A stretch of DNA of 9,064 bases from Thermaceae bacterium (GTDB lineage: Bacteria; Deinococcota; Deinococci; Deinococcales; Marinithermaceae). The number at the start of each line of letters is the position of its first letter. The stretch's first letter is position 1. Positions 1-6,403 of the stretch are shown piece by piece. The position numbers and the translations under genes were made by a program. The notes below the pieces were generated by a model. The model was given only the letters and a program-made list of their open reading frames with translations. It was not told the origin of the DNA and ran no database searches. Location of the stretch: assembly GCA_015490435.1 (NCBI GenBank), contig WFXV01000120.1:1-9064 (forward strand). The letters are read 5' to 3'.

Positions 1-993
1 GTGGGGGCCGGGGTGCCCCTCACCCAGGCGCTCACCACCCTGAGCCTGGAGAGCCCCCACCCCACCCTGCGCTTTGCCGCCCGGGAGGTTAGGGCCCGGA
101 TCGAGGCGGGGGAGTCGCTCTCGGAGGCGATGAGCCACTACCCCGAGGCCTTTCCCCCGATGATGGTGCGGCTGATCGCCGCCGGCGAGCTCGGGGGGTT
201 CCTCGAAGCCACGCTCCGGCGGATCGCCCAGTACCTGGACAAGAGCTACGAGCTCGAGCAAAAGGTAAAGACCGCCCTGATGTACCCCGTCTTCGTCATC
301 CTGGTGGTGCTCGCCGCGGTGGTCGTGCTCCTCGTGGTGGTAGTCCCGGTCTTCGCCCGAATCTACGCCATGGTGGGGGAGGAACTGCCGCTTTTCACCC
401 GGGCGCTGATCGGAAGCGCCACCTTCCTGCGGCAAAACGGGCTCTACCTGCTCGCGACCCTGGCCGGGGCGGTCTACGCCTTTCGCGCTTACTACAAGAC
501 CCCCGCCGGGGCGTTCACGGTGGACCGGTGGATGCTGCGCCTGCCGGTCCTCGGGATGATCCTCCAAAAAAGCGGGCTCGCCCGGTTCGGGCGCACCTTC
601 GCCGCCCTCTACGCCAGCGGGGTGCACGTGCTGGCAGGGCTCGAGGCCGCCCGGGACCTGGCCGGCAACGCCTACATGCGGGCCGCCCTCGAGGAGGTCA
701 TCGAGGACGTCACCAAGGGGCAGTCGCTCTCCCAGGCGCTGGCCAAGCACCCCGACGTCTTCGTGCCCCTGTTCGTGCGGATGGTGAGCGTGGGGGAGGA
801 GTCCGGTAACCTGGAGACCATGGTCGAGCAGGCGGCGAACCACCTCGAGCGCGAGGTGGAGTACGCCACCAAGCGGCTTTCGGCGATGATCGAGCCGGTG
901 CTCACGGTGGTGGTGGGGGCGATGCTGCTCGGGATGGCGCTTGCCCTCTACCTGCCGCTCTTTGAGCTTCCGGCCAAGCTGATCCGGCGATGA
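1..993 (+). CDS. Type II secretion / type IV pilus platform protein, GspF/PilC family (5' end outside window)
   Basis: Inner-membrane platform protein of a type IV pilus or type II secretion-like machine; in this family it links the assembly ATPase to the pilin-polymerising complex. The visible 330 residues show the family's internal duplication. Repeat one covers about 1-115, with AGVPLTQAL near its start and AGELGGFLE at 61-69. Repeat two covers about 190-320, with ASGVHVLAGLE at 205-215 and VGEESGNLE at 264-272. Hydrophobic helices lie near 94-117, 147-161 and 300-321. In the family AGVPL sits inside the first repeat, after a preceding stretch, so the GTG at position 1 is almost certainly an internal Val codon and the true start is upstream. 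Roughly 15-80 N-terminal residues are missing. The stop overlaps the next start (ATGA), indicating translational coupling. I cannot tell GspF from PilC without the upstream genes. Confidence 0.93.
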   Translation: MGAGVPLTQALTTLSLESPHPTLRFAAREVRARIEAGESLSEAMSHYPEAFPPMMVRLIAAGELGGFLEATLRRIAQYLDKSYELEQKVKTALMYPVFVILVVLAAVVVLLVVVVPVFARIYAMVGEELPLFTRALIGSATFLRQNGLYLLATLAGAVYAFRAYYKTPAGAFTVDRWMLRLPVLGMILQKSGLARFGRTFAALYASGVHVLAGLEAARDLAGNAYMRAALEEVIEDVTKGQSLSQALAKHPDVFVPLFVRMVSVGEESGNLETMVEQAANHLEREVEYATKRLSAMIEPVLTVVVGAMLLGMALALYLPLFELPAKLIRR

Positions 994-1460
994 ACGCGTT
1001 CCGTCGGCGTCCCTGGCTCTTTCCGCTCCTCGTGTTCCTTCTCGCGGGGGTCTGGCTTTTGCCCCGCTACCTCGCGATCCGCGCGCTGCGTGCCGAACTC
1101 GCCGCCCTCACCGCCCGGCTCGAGGAGCTCGAGGCCGCCCGCCGGGCGCCTTCCGAGACCGCGAGCCCCCTGCCGCCGGCGGCGCTGCCCCGGCTTTACA
1201 AAGCGCTGGTGGGGCTCGCCGAGGGGCTCGGGCTCAAGCTGCTCGCGCTAGAGCCCGCCGAGGGCCGGGTGAACCTCTCGCTGGAGGGGCCCTTCGACCG
1301 GGTCTACGGCTTCCTCGCCCGGGTGCCCCGGCTCGCCTACCCCATCTGGATCGAGGCCTACCGCCTGGTTCCCAAGGACGAGCGGGCGGAGGTGATCGGG
1401 CTCGAGCTCGAGCTCGGCGTCCGCCTCGAGACCCCGGAGGAAGCCCCGCCCCCCGAGTGA
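990..1460 (+). CDS. PilO/GspM-like membrane-anchored assembly protein
   Basis: Small protein of 156 residues with the layout of PilO/GspM-type alignment proteins. It has a basic N-terminus (RRR at 5-7), one membrane helix at about 9-27, a Leu/Glu/Ala-rich coiled-coil stretch at about 31-53, a Pro-rich linker at 54-66, and a compact alpha/beta domain at about 67-147. The stretch LSLEGPFDRVYGFLARVPRL (96-115) resembles the PilO pattern in which a strand is followed by a helix ending FL..+P. The tail is acidic and Pro-rich. In the family such proteins form periplasmic homo- or heterodimers that brace the platform. The ATG overlaps the stop of the GspF/PilC gene, so both are probably made together. 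It is shorter than the usual PilO (about 200 residues). The family call rests on architecture and context more than on strong motifs. It ends the upstream transcription unit; no clear intrinsic terminator follows. Confidence 0.65.
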   Translation: MNAFRRRPWLFPLLVFLLAGVWLLPRYLAIRALRAELAALTARLEELEAARRAPSETASPLPPAALPRLYKALVGLAEGLGLKLLALEPAEGRVNLSLEGPFDRVYGFLARVPRLAYPIWIEAYRLVPKDERAEVIGLELELGVRLETPEEAPPPE

Positions 1461-1478
1461 AGCTCTGGTAGACTGACG

Positions 1479-1494
1479 GCGTAAGCGCTTTCAA
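1479..1494. promoter_or_regulatory. LacI-family operator, upstream imperfect copy (O1)
   Basis: GCGTAAGCGCTTTCAA shares 13 of 16 bases with the perfect palindrome at 1533-1548, including the central TAAGCGCTT. Its centre (1486/1487) lies 54 bp from the centre of the other copy, about five helical turns. That spacing suits one tetrameric or two interacting LacI-type dimers on the same DNA face. It lies in the gap between the PilO-like gene and the repressor gene. If the weak promoter at 1490-1518 is real, this site overlaps its -35 region. The palindrome is observed; occupancy by the adjacent repressor is inferred. Confidence 0.75.
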
Positions 1495-1518
1495 ACGTCC
1501 GGGGCTTTTTCGTATCCC
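1490..1518 (+). promoter_or_regulatory. Possible weak promoter of the sugar operon
   Basis: TTCAAA (1490-1495) and TATCCC (1513-1518), separated by 17 bases, are a poor but correctly spaced match to -35/-10 elements (4/6 and 3/6 against TTGACA/TATAAT). The site sits between the two operators. Transcription from it would start near 1525, placing the perfect operator just downstream of the start and the other copy over the -35. A promoter is needed somewhere in 1461-1557. Nothing better is visible, but the match alone is weak. Confidence 0.25.
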
Positions 1519-1532
1519 GTTTTCGGCCGCTT

Positions 1533-1548
1533 TTGTAAGCGCTTACAA
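1533..1548. promoter_or_regulatory. LacI-family operator, perfect 16-bp palindrome (O2)
   Basis: TTGTAAGCGCTTACAA is a perfect inverted repeat with a central CpG step, the hallmark of operators bent by the LacI-family hinge-helix Leu. It ends at 1548, directly against or overlapping the GGGGG ribosome site (1549-1553) of the repressor gene whose ATG is at 1558. Repressor bound here should block transcription of the regulator itself and of the whole downstream operon. The core also fits the published CcpA catabolite-response consensus TGTAANCGNTNNCA exactly. Confidence 0.88.
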
Positions 1549-1557
1549 GGGGGAACG

Positions 1558-2550
1558 ATGGGGCGCGTCACCATCTACGAGGTCGCCCAGGCCGCCGGGG
1601 TCTCGGTGGCCACCGTCTCCCGGGCCTTAAACGGCGGGCCGGTGGCCCCGGCCACCCGGGAGCGGGTGCTCGAGGTCGCCCGCCGCCTCGGCTACCGCCC
1701 CGACCGGCTGGCCCAGGGCCTCGCCACCGGCAGGAGCCGCACCGTGGGCGTGGTCATCCCCGACGCCACCGGGCCCCTCTACGGCCAGATGCAGCGCGGC
1801 CTCGCCGACGTGCTCACCGCCGCCGGCTTCGGCTACATCGCCACCGAGAGCCGGCGCGACCCCGGCCGGGAGGCGGCCCTCCTCGACGAGATGCTGGCCC
1901 GCAAGGTGGAGGCGCTGGTGCTGGTGGGCTCGGGGCTCCCGGTGGAGGCGCTAAGGGCCCGGTTTTCCACCCTGCCCCCGCTCGTCCTGATCGAGCGGGA
2001 GGGGGCCGCCGCCGGCGTGCCCACCTACCAGATCGAAAACGAGGCCGCTGCTTACCGGGCGACGCGGGCCCTCCTTTCGGCCGGCCACACCAAGATCGCC
2101 CACATCAAGGGCCTCCGCCGCGCGGGCCGCGAGCGCGAGGCGGGGTTTTTGCGGGCGCTCGCCGAGGCCGGGCTCGAGCCCGCGGCCGTCGCCGCCGGCG
2201 ACTTCACCGAGGAGGGCGGCTACCGGGCGGCCCGGGCCCTCCTCGCGCGGGGCGGGTTCACCGCGATCTTCGCCGCCAACGACCGCATGGCCCTCGGGGT
2301 CTACCGGGCGGCCTTCGAAGCCGGCCACAAGATCCCCGAGGACTTGAGCGTGGTGGGATTTGACGACCTGGCGTTTTCCGCCTACCTCACCCCGCCGCTT
2401 TCCACCCTGCGCCAGCCCGCCTACGAGCTCGGGCGCCGGGCGGGGGAGGCGGTGCTTTCCATGCTGGGGGGAAAGACCCCAGAGAGCGCGGTGCTTCCGT
2501 GCGCGTACGTGGCGCGCGCGTCGGTGGCACGAAAGGGAGGTGCGGTATGA
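1558..2550 (+). CDS. LacI/GalR-family transcriptional repressor of the sugar operon
   Basis: Sugar-responsive DNA-binding repressor of 330 residues, normal length for the family. The N-terminal helix-turn-helix spans about 5-24 (TIYEVAQAAG, then the recognition helix SVATVSRALN at 16-25). The hinge helix follows at about 48-57, with Leu55 placed like the minor-groove Leu of LacI. The rest is a periplasmic-binding-protein-like effector domain: VGVVIPD at 63-69, ANDRMALG at 240-247, VGFDD at 266-270 and STLRQP at 282-287, all typical family landmarks. The ATG at 1558 is preceded by GGGGG (1549-1553). It is the first gene of the operon, and two operator palindromes lie just upstream, so autoregulation is likely. 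Its last codons overlap the binding-protein start by ATGA. The inducer is not readable from sequence; the neighbouring genes suggest a glucoside or a breakdown product of one. Confidence 0.95.
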   Translation: MGRVTIYEVAQAAGVSVATVSRALNGGPVAPATRERVLEVARRLGYRPDRLAQGLATGRSRTVGVVIPDATGPLYGQMQRGLADVLTAAGFGYIATESRRDPGREAALLDEMLARKVEALVLVGSGLPVEALRARFSTLPPLVLIEREGAAAGVPTYQIENEAAAYRATRALLSAGHTKIAHIKGLRRAGREREAGFLRALAEAGLEPAAVAAGDFTEEGGYRAARALLARGGFTAIFAANDRMALGVYRAAFEAGHKIPEDLSVVGFDDLAFSAYLTPPLSTLRQPAYELGRRAGEAVLSMLGGKTPESAVLPCAYVARASVARKGGAV

Positions 2551-3878
2551 GAAAGGTTTTGGCAGGGCTTTTGGTTTTGGCGTTCTTCGGATTCGCGCTG
2601 GGGCAGACCCTGGTGCTCTGGACCACCGAGGAACAGCCCAAGCGGATGGCGATCCAGCGGGCGATCGCCGAGAAGTTCGAGAAGCAGACCGGGATCAAGG
2701 TCGAGGTCGTCCCGGTCACCGAGAACCAGCTCGCCGAGCGGATCACCGCCGCCTACGCTGCCGGCCAGCTCCCGGACCTGGTCTTCCACCCCATCGACTA
2801 CACCGTGGGCTGGGCCGCCGAGGGGATCCTCGACACCGAGGCCGCCACCGAGGTGGTGCGCGAGCTCGGCGAGGGGACCTTCGCCAAGGGGGCGCTCGAG
2901 CTCGCCCGCTACATGGGCAATTACACCGCCGTCCCCACCGACGGCTGGACCCAGCTCCTGCTCTTTAGGCGCGACCTCTTCAAGGCCCGCTCGCTCTCCG
3001 AGCCCAAGACCTTCGCTGCCATCCTGGCGGGGATCGAGGCCCTCCACGACCCGCCCGCCTTCTACGGCTTCGTCGCCGCCACCGACCCCAGCCAGGTCTA
3101 CTTCCAGCAGGTCTTCGAGCACATCGCCCTGGCCAACGGGGTGCGGCTCGTGGACGAGGCCGGCAACGTCACCCTCAACACCCCCGCGATGGTGGATACC
3201 CTGAAGTTCTACAAGAAGCTCGCCGAGGCGAGCCCGCCGGGCAACCTCTACTGGAAGCAGTCCCGCGAGCTCTACCTCGCCGGCCGGGCGGGCCAGATCA
3301 TCTGGTCTCCCTTCATCCTCGACGAGCTCGCCGGGCTCCGCGACTCGGCCCCGGTGACCGCCTTCAAGGACCCCACCACCGACGAGCTGGCGAAACGCAC
3401 CGGCTTCGTCGCCCGGCTGATCGGGCCCAATAACCCGAAGGGCGCCTCCTACGCCCAGATCAGCTACCTGGGCATCACCGCCGATGCCGACGTGGAAGCG
3501 GCCAAGAAGTTCGTCAAGTTCCTGCTCACCGACGCCTACCTCGACTGGCTCTCGATGGCCCCCGAGGGCAAGTTCCCGGTGCGCCGGGGCACCGCCGCCG
3601 ACCCCGAGTACTTCGTGAAGGGCTGGTCCAAGCTCGAGATCGGCGTGGACCGCAAGCGCCCACTCGGCGCGATCTACCCGCCCGAGGTGGTGGAGAAGAT
3701 CCTGGCCGGGCTCGAGGTCGCCGACCGCTGGGGCTTCGCCCGCGGCCAGGGAGCGCTCGTTGCCAAGCTCTACGGCGAGAAGACGATCCCCAAGATCGTC
3801 CGCCGCTACCTGGACGGCGAGCTCACCGCCGAGGAGGCCGCGGCCGAGATGCAGCGGGCGGTCGAGGCCCTGAAGTAG
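2547..3878 (+). CDS. ABC transporter extracellular sugar-binding protein (family 1, MalE-like)
   Basis: Captures a carbohydrate outside the membrane and delivers it to the two permeases encoded next. The mature protein follows a signal peptide: MRK, a hydrophobic core at 4-18, and a likely cleavage ALG|Q after residue 19. There is no lipobox Cys, so it appears to be released rather than lipid-anchored. Family-1 landmarks are LPDLVF at 75-80, VPTDGWTQLLLF at 129-140, LYLAGRAGQIIWSP at 242-255, AKKFVKFLLT at 319-328 and FPVRRG at 343-348. Trp25, Trp134, Trp253 and Trp335 are candidate sugar-stacking residues. The 443-residue length is normal. I chose ATG 2547 because AAGGGAGG (2533-2540) lies six bases upstream and the signal peptide then starts correctly; the frame stays open 16 codons further upstream but without such a site. 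It overlaps the repressor stop by ATGA. A strong hairpin follows the gene. The ligand is unknown. Confidence 0.93.
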   Translation: MRKVLAGLLVLAFFGFALGQTLVLWTTEEQPKRMAIQRAIAEKFEKQTGIKVEVVPVTENQLAERITAAYAAGQLPDLVFHPIDYTVGWAAEGILDTEAATEVVRELGEGTFAKGALELARYMGNYTAVPTDGWTQLLLFRRDLFKARSLSEPKTFAAILAGIEALHDPPAFYGFVAATDPSQVYFQQVFEHIALANGVRLVDEAGNVTLNTPAMVDTLKFYKKLAEASPPGNLYWKQSRELYLAGRAGQIIWSPFILDELAGLRDSAPVTAFKDPTTDELAKRTGFVARLIGPNNPKGASYAQISYLGITADADVEAAKKFVKFLLTDAYLDWLSMAPEGKFPVRRGTAADPEYFVKGWSKLEIGVDRKRPLGAIYPPEVVEKILAGLEVADRWGFARGQGALVAKLYGEKTIPKIVRRYLDGELTAEEAAAEMQRAVEALK

Positions 3879-3886
3879 CAAAAAGC

Positions 3887-3914
3887 GGGACCCGGGGGCG
3901 CGCCCCCGGGCCCC
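3887..3914 (+). promoter_or_regulatory. Strong GC hairpin between binding-protein and permease genes
   Basis: CCCGGGGGCG (3891-3900) is followed directly by its exact reverse complement (3901-3910). The pairing extends outward by three more G-C pairs beyond one A/C mismatch, giving 14-base arms. As RNA it would fold into an extremely stable stem with a GCGC-type tip. No T-run follows, so it is not a classical intrinsic terminator. Its place just after the binding-protein stop (3878) fits the known arrangement in which a 3' stem protects the binding-protein message and limits permease expression. The palindrome is observed; the role is inferred. Confidence 0.8.
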
Positions 3915-3930
3915 TGCCTTAGGGGGCAGG
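3913..3930 (+). promoter_or_regulatory. Possible ribosome-site-covering hairpin before the MalF-type gene
   Basis: CCTGCC (3913-3918) can pair with GGCAGG (3925-3930) across the six-base loop TTAGGG. The right arm ends at the base before the ATG at 3931 and includes part of the AGGGGGCAGG ribosome site. Its left arm shares bases 3913-3914 with the larger hairpin just upstream. This could keep permease translation low relative to the binding protein. It is a short stem, and chance is possible in DNA this rich in G and C. Confidence 0.4.
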
Positions 3931-5190
3931 ATGCGGCCAAGAAGCTTAAAGGCCCGGGAGGCCCGGCTCGCCTTCTTCATGCTCTTTCCCACCTTCTTCG
4001 TGGTGGTGCTGATCGTCATCTTCCCGGTCGTCGCCGACTTCTGGATCGCCTTCAAGAACATCAAGCTCGGCGACCTGCGGCCGCCCCGGGCGGTGGTGGT
4101 GGAGCGGGTCAAGCTCCGGCCCAAGGCGCCCGGGGACCGGATGGTCGTCGCCTACCGGGTGGAAAACCGGAGCCCAAACCCGATCACCGAGACCCGCTTT
4201 ACCGACCGGGTCCCGCCCGGCCTAGCCCCCCTCGAGCTCCCCCCCGAGTGCCGCATTCGAGGCGAGGTGCTTTCCTGCCGCCTCGCCGGCCCAAGGCCAG
4301 GGGCGCGAAAAGAGCTCGTCCTCGCCTTTCGCGCCGAAGCCGCCTACTTCGCCGCCGGCCGCCCGAACCCCCGCGCCACCCGGCCGGAGGTGACGACGAA
4401 AGCGCCGAACCCGATCCTCGCGAAGCCCTTCACCCTGGAAAACTTCGCCCGGGTCTTCCGGGACCCGGATTTTTGGCCCATGCTCAAGGTCACCCTGGCC
4501 TACACCGTCTTCGGCACCGGGCTCTCGATCCTGCTCGGGCTCTTCGCCGCCCAGCTGCTCGCGGTCCGCTTCGCCGGGCGAAACCTCTTGAGGGGCCTAT
4601 TCCTCTTCCCCTACGTCGTCCCGGTGATCGCGGTGGCCTTCGTCTGGGTCTTCCTGCTCGACCCTTTCGCCGGCACGGTGAACGCGCTGCTCCTCAAGTA
4701 CGGGCTCGCGAGCGGCCCGATCCCCTTCCTCTCCCAACGGACCTGGCCGCTCGAGCTCTTCGGACTCCGCCTCGAGCTCCCCCTCGCCCTCACCATGGTC
4801 ATCCTCTTCGAGGGCTGGCGCTACTTCCCCTTCGCCTTCCTCTTCATCCTGGCTCGGATGCAGGCGATGCCGAAAGAGCTCTTCGAGGCGGCGAGGGTGG
4901 ACGGGGCGGGGATCTGGGCCACCTTCCGCTACGTCACCCTGCCCCAGCTCGCCGGGATCCTGGCCACCCTCTTCCTGCTCCGCTTCATCTGGACCTTCAA
5001 CAAGTTCGACGACATCTTCCTCCTGACCGGCGGCGCCGCCGGCACCGAGACGATCACCATCAAGGTCTACGACTACGCCTTCGCCCGGGCCGACCTGGGG
5101 CTCGGGGCGGCGCTCGCGGTGGTGCTCTTCTTCATCCTGGCGCTCTTCCTCACCCTCTACTTCCGCTACGCGCCGAAGGGGGAGGTCTAA
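3931..5190 (+). CDS. ABC sugar transporter permease, MalF type, with inserted DUF11-like domain
   Basis: One of two membrane subunits of the carbohydrate importer. Of 419 residues, about 120 exceed a plain family permease of some 290-300. The first helix is at about 12-34 and the remaining core lies from 166 on, with helices near 184-211, 220-244, 284-306, 340-360 and 389-411. The EAA loop that contacts the ATPase is clear: EAARVDGAG at 319-327, then LP at 337-338. Between helix 1 and the core, residues about 55-165 form a soluble external insert resembling DUF11, described separately. The ATG at 3931 follows AGGGGGCAGG. The downstream permease begins one base after this stop, and its ribosome site lies inside this gene's last codons. 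No ATPase gene is seen in the window. The permease call is firm; the substrate is not known. Confidence 0.93.
   Translation: MRPRSLKAREARLAFFMLFPTFFVVVLIVIFPVVADFWIAFKNIKLGDLRPPRAVVVERVKLRPKAPGDRMVVAYRVENRSPNPITETRFTDRVPPGLAPLELPPECRIRGEVLSCRLAGPRPGARKELVLAFRAEAAYFAAGRPNPRATRPEVTTKAPNPILAKPFTLENFARVFRDPDFWPMLKVTLAYTVFGTGLSILLGLFAAQLLAVRFAGRNLLRGLFLFPYVVPVIAVAFVWVFLLDPFAGTVNALLLKYGLASGPIPFLSQRTWPLELFGLRLELPLALTMVILFEGWRYFPFAFLFILARMQAMPKELFEAARVDGAGIWATFRYVTLPQLAGILATLFLLRFIWTFNKFDDIFLLTGGAAGTETITIKVYDYAFARADLGLGAALAVVLFFILALFLTLYFRYAPKGEV
4141..4341 (+). other. DUF11-like (Ig-like) domain inserted in the MalF-type permease loop
   Basis: Residues 71-137 of the permease follow the DUF11 pattern: VAYRVENRSPNPITETRFTD (73-92), then VPPGL, a Cys (C107), a short strand ending in a second Cys (C116), and GPRPGARKELVLAFRA (120-135). 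This matches the DUF11 order of a Y.l.v.N.g strand, tD.lP.Gl, C....g..v.C.l and l.pG...+..l...v. The domain lies outside the membrane after helix 1, the same place as the P2 loop of enterobacterial MalF, which contacts the binding protein. The match is by eye; the homology call is inference. The two Cys could form a disulfide. Confidence 0.6.
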
Positions 5191-5191
5191 G

Positions 5192-5557
5192 ATGGGTTTC
5201 CTCCTCGCCGCCCTCACCGGCGCCCTGGCATTTTCCCTCGCCTACGGTGCGGTCTCGCTCTCGGCCGCCCTCTTTTTGGGCCTAGAGACCCACCTACTCG
5301 CCGCCGTTCCCCTCCTCGCCGGGGCGCTTTTTGGGCTTCTGGCGGCGCTCTCCGCGCCGAGGAAGGGGGCGCTTGGGCCTTACCTGCTCTTTACTGGGGC
5401 TGGAGCGCTTCTCGGCGCCCTTCTCCCCGGGGCGCTCGGGGGCGGGGTCTTTCTCGGCGCCCTCGCCGGGGCCGCCGGCGGGGCGCTCCTCGTCTACGGC
5501 CTGCGCGAGCTCGCCCTCTTTCCCCCCACCCGCGAGACCTACGAGCGCCTCGCCCTA
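5192..5557 (+). other. Extra hydrophobic N-terminal region of the MalG-type permease
   Basis: Residues 1-122 hold about four Gly/Ala/Leu-rich hydrophobic segments, near 3-27, 34-53, 62-80 and 83-104. A short polar stretch (PPTRETYERL at 111-120) follows before the canonical first helix. The pattern GALLGALLPGALGGG (71-85) and GALAGAAGG (89-97) suggests tightly packed helices with small residues. I recognise no named domain. The segment may be a fused small membrane protein or a lineage-specific extension. Confidence 0.6.
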
Positions 5558-6400
5558 AGGGGCCTCCGGGCGCTCGGCTTCGTCTTCTTCGTCTTCGCCG
5601 TGGTCTTTCCCTTCTGGGCGATGCTCGTCGCCTCCTTGAAGCCCCGGGCGGAGTTTCTGGCGAACCCCGCCGACCTCTCGCTGCCCTTCGAGGTCTTCCA
5701 ATCTGGCTTCCTGCCCGGGCTCGAAAAGCTCTTCGAGGGCTACCGGGCGGTGCTCTTCGAGTACCGCTTCCTCCGCTACATCGCCAACACCGCCCTGGTC
5801 TCGGTGGTCACCATGCTGCTTACCCTCTTCTTCTCGGTGCTCGGGGCCTACGCGGTGGCCCGGCTCGACTTCCCCGGCCGCCGCCTGATGGAGCGGGCGG
5901 TGCTGCTCACCTACATGTTCCCGGCGATCGTGCTGGCGATCCCGCTCTACGTCGTCTTCACCCTGATCGGGCTCCGGGACACGCTCGGGGGCCTCGTCGT
6001 CGTCTACCTGGCCCAGACCCTGCCGGTCGCCCTCTACATGCTCCGGAGCTACTTCGAGACGATCCCGAAAAGCCTCGAGGAGGCGGGAATGATCGACGGC
6101 TGCAGCCGCTTCGAGGTGATCTGGCGGATTACCCTGCCGCTTTCGCTCCCGGCGCTGGCCTCGGTGGGGCTCTACGTCTTCATGATCGCCTGGAACGAGT
6201 TCCTCTTCGCCTTCATGTTCCTCGACACCCCGGAGATCTTCACCCTCTCCCGGGGCATGGTGGCGCTCAATAGCCAGGAGGTCCCCTACCAGTACCTGAT
6301 GGCCGGGGCGGTGATCGTGACCGTGCCGGTGATGCTGCTCTTCTTCTGGTTCGAGCGCTACCTGGTGGGCGGGCTCACCGCCGGCGGGGTGAAGGGGTAG
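5192..6400 (+). CDS. ABC sugar transporter permease, MalG type, with N-terminal hydrophobic extension
   Basis: Second membrane subunit of the importer. Residues about 124-402 are a standard MalG-type permease. Its first helix is at 127-149, with further helices near 200-222, 236-258, 265-288, 314-336 and 370-388. The EAA loop EEAGMIDG (296-303) is followed by ITLPLSLP (313-320). Residues 1-122 are extra: family members are usually about 270-300 residues, this one is 402. The start at 5192 is supported by AAGGGGGAGG (5176-5185) six bases upstream. The first internal Met is at 143, within the first canonical helix, so a shorter Met-initiated protein would lose that helix. The preceding permease stops one base before this ATG, and the glycosyltransferase starts three bases after this stop, so the genes are tightly coupled. 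Confidence 0.92.
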   Translation: MGFLLAALTGALAFSLAYGAVSLSAALFLGLETHLLAAVPLLAGALFGLLAALSAPRKGALGPYLLFTGAGALLGALLPGALGGGVFLGALAGAAGGALLVYGLRELALFPPTRETYERLALRGLRALGFVFFVFAVVFPFWAMLVASLKPRAEFLANPADLSLPFEVFQSGFLPGLEKLFEGYRAVLFEYRFLRYIANTALVSVVTMLLTLFFSVLGAYAVARLDFPGRRLMERAVLLTYMFPAIVLAIPLYVVFTLIGLRDTLGGLVVVYLAQTLPVALYMLRSYFETIPKSLEEAGMIDGCSRFEVIWRITLPLSLPALASVGLYVFMIAWNEFLFAFMFLDTPEIFTLSRGMVALNSQEVPYQYLMAGAVIVTVPVMLLFFWFERYLVGGLTAGGVKG

Positions 6401-6403
6401 GCG

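Noticed and set aside
1469..1474. TAGACT as a -10 promoter element
   Set aside because: No -35-like hexamer exists at a suitable distance upstream; that stretch is all C and G.
1441..1510. AAGCCCC near 1441 and GGGGCTT followed by Ts near 1501-1510 as a terminator for the pilus genes
   Set aside because: The arms are only seven bases and about 53 bases apart, too distant for a working intrinsic terminator.
2499..2546. Upstream start for the binding protein, adding 16 residues
   Set aside because: It would place an Arg/Gly-rich stretch before the signal peptide; ATG 2547 has an excellent ribosome site and gives a normal signal sequence.
3887..3914. The inter-gene palindrome as a classical terminator
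   Set aside because: It is followed by CTGCCTTAG rather than a T-run, and the downstream permease has no visible promoter of its own, so read-through is required.
2421..4124. Long open frame on the - strand, 567 codons, opposite the repressor and binding-protein genes
   Set aside because: Its translation is Gly/Arg/Glu/Leu-rich with no domain; it mirrors the GC-rich third positions of the genuine + strand genes.
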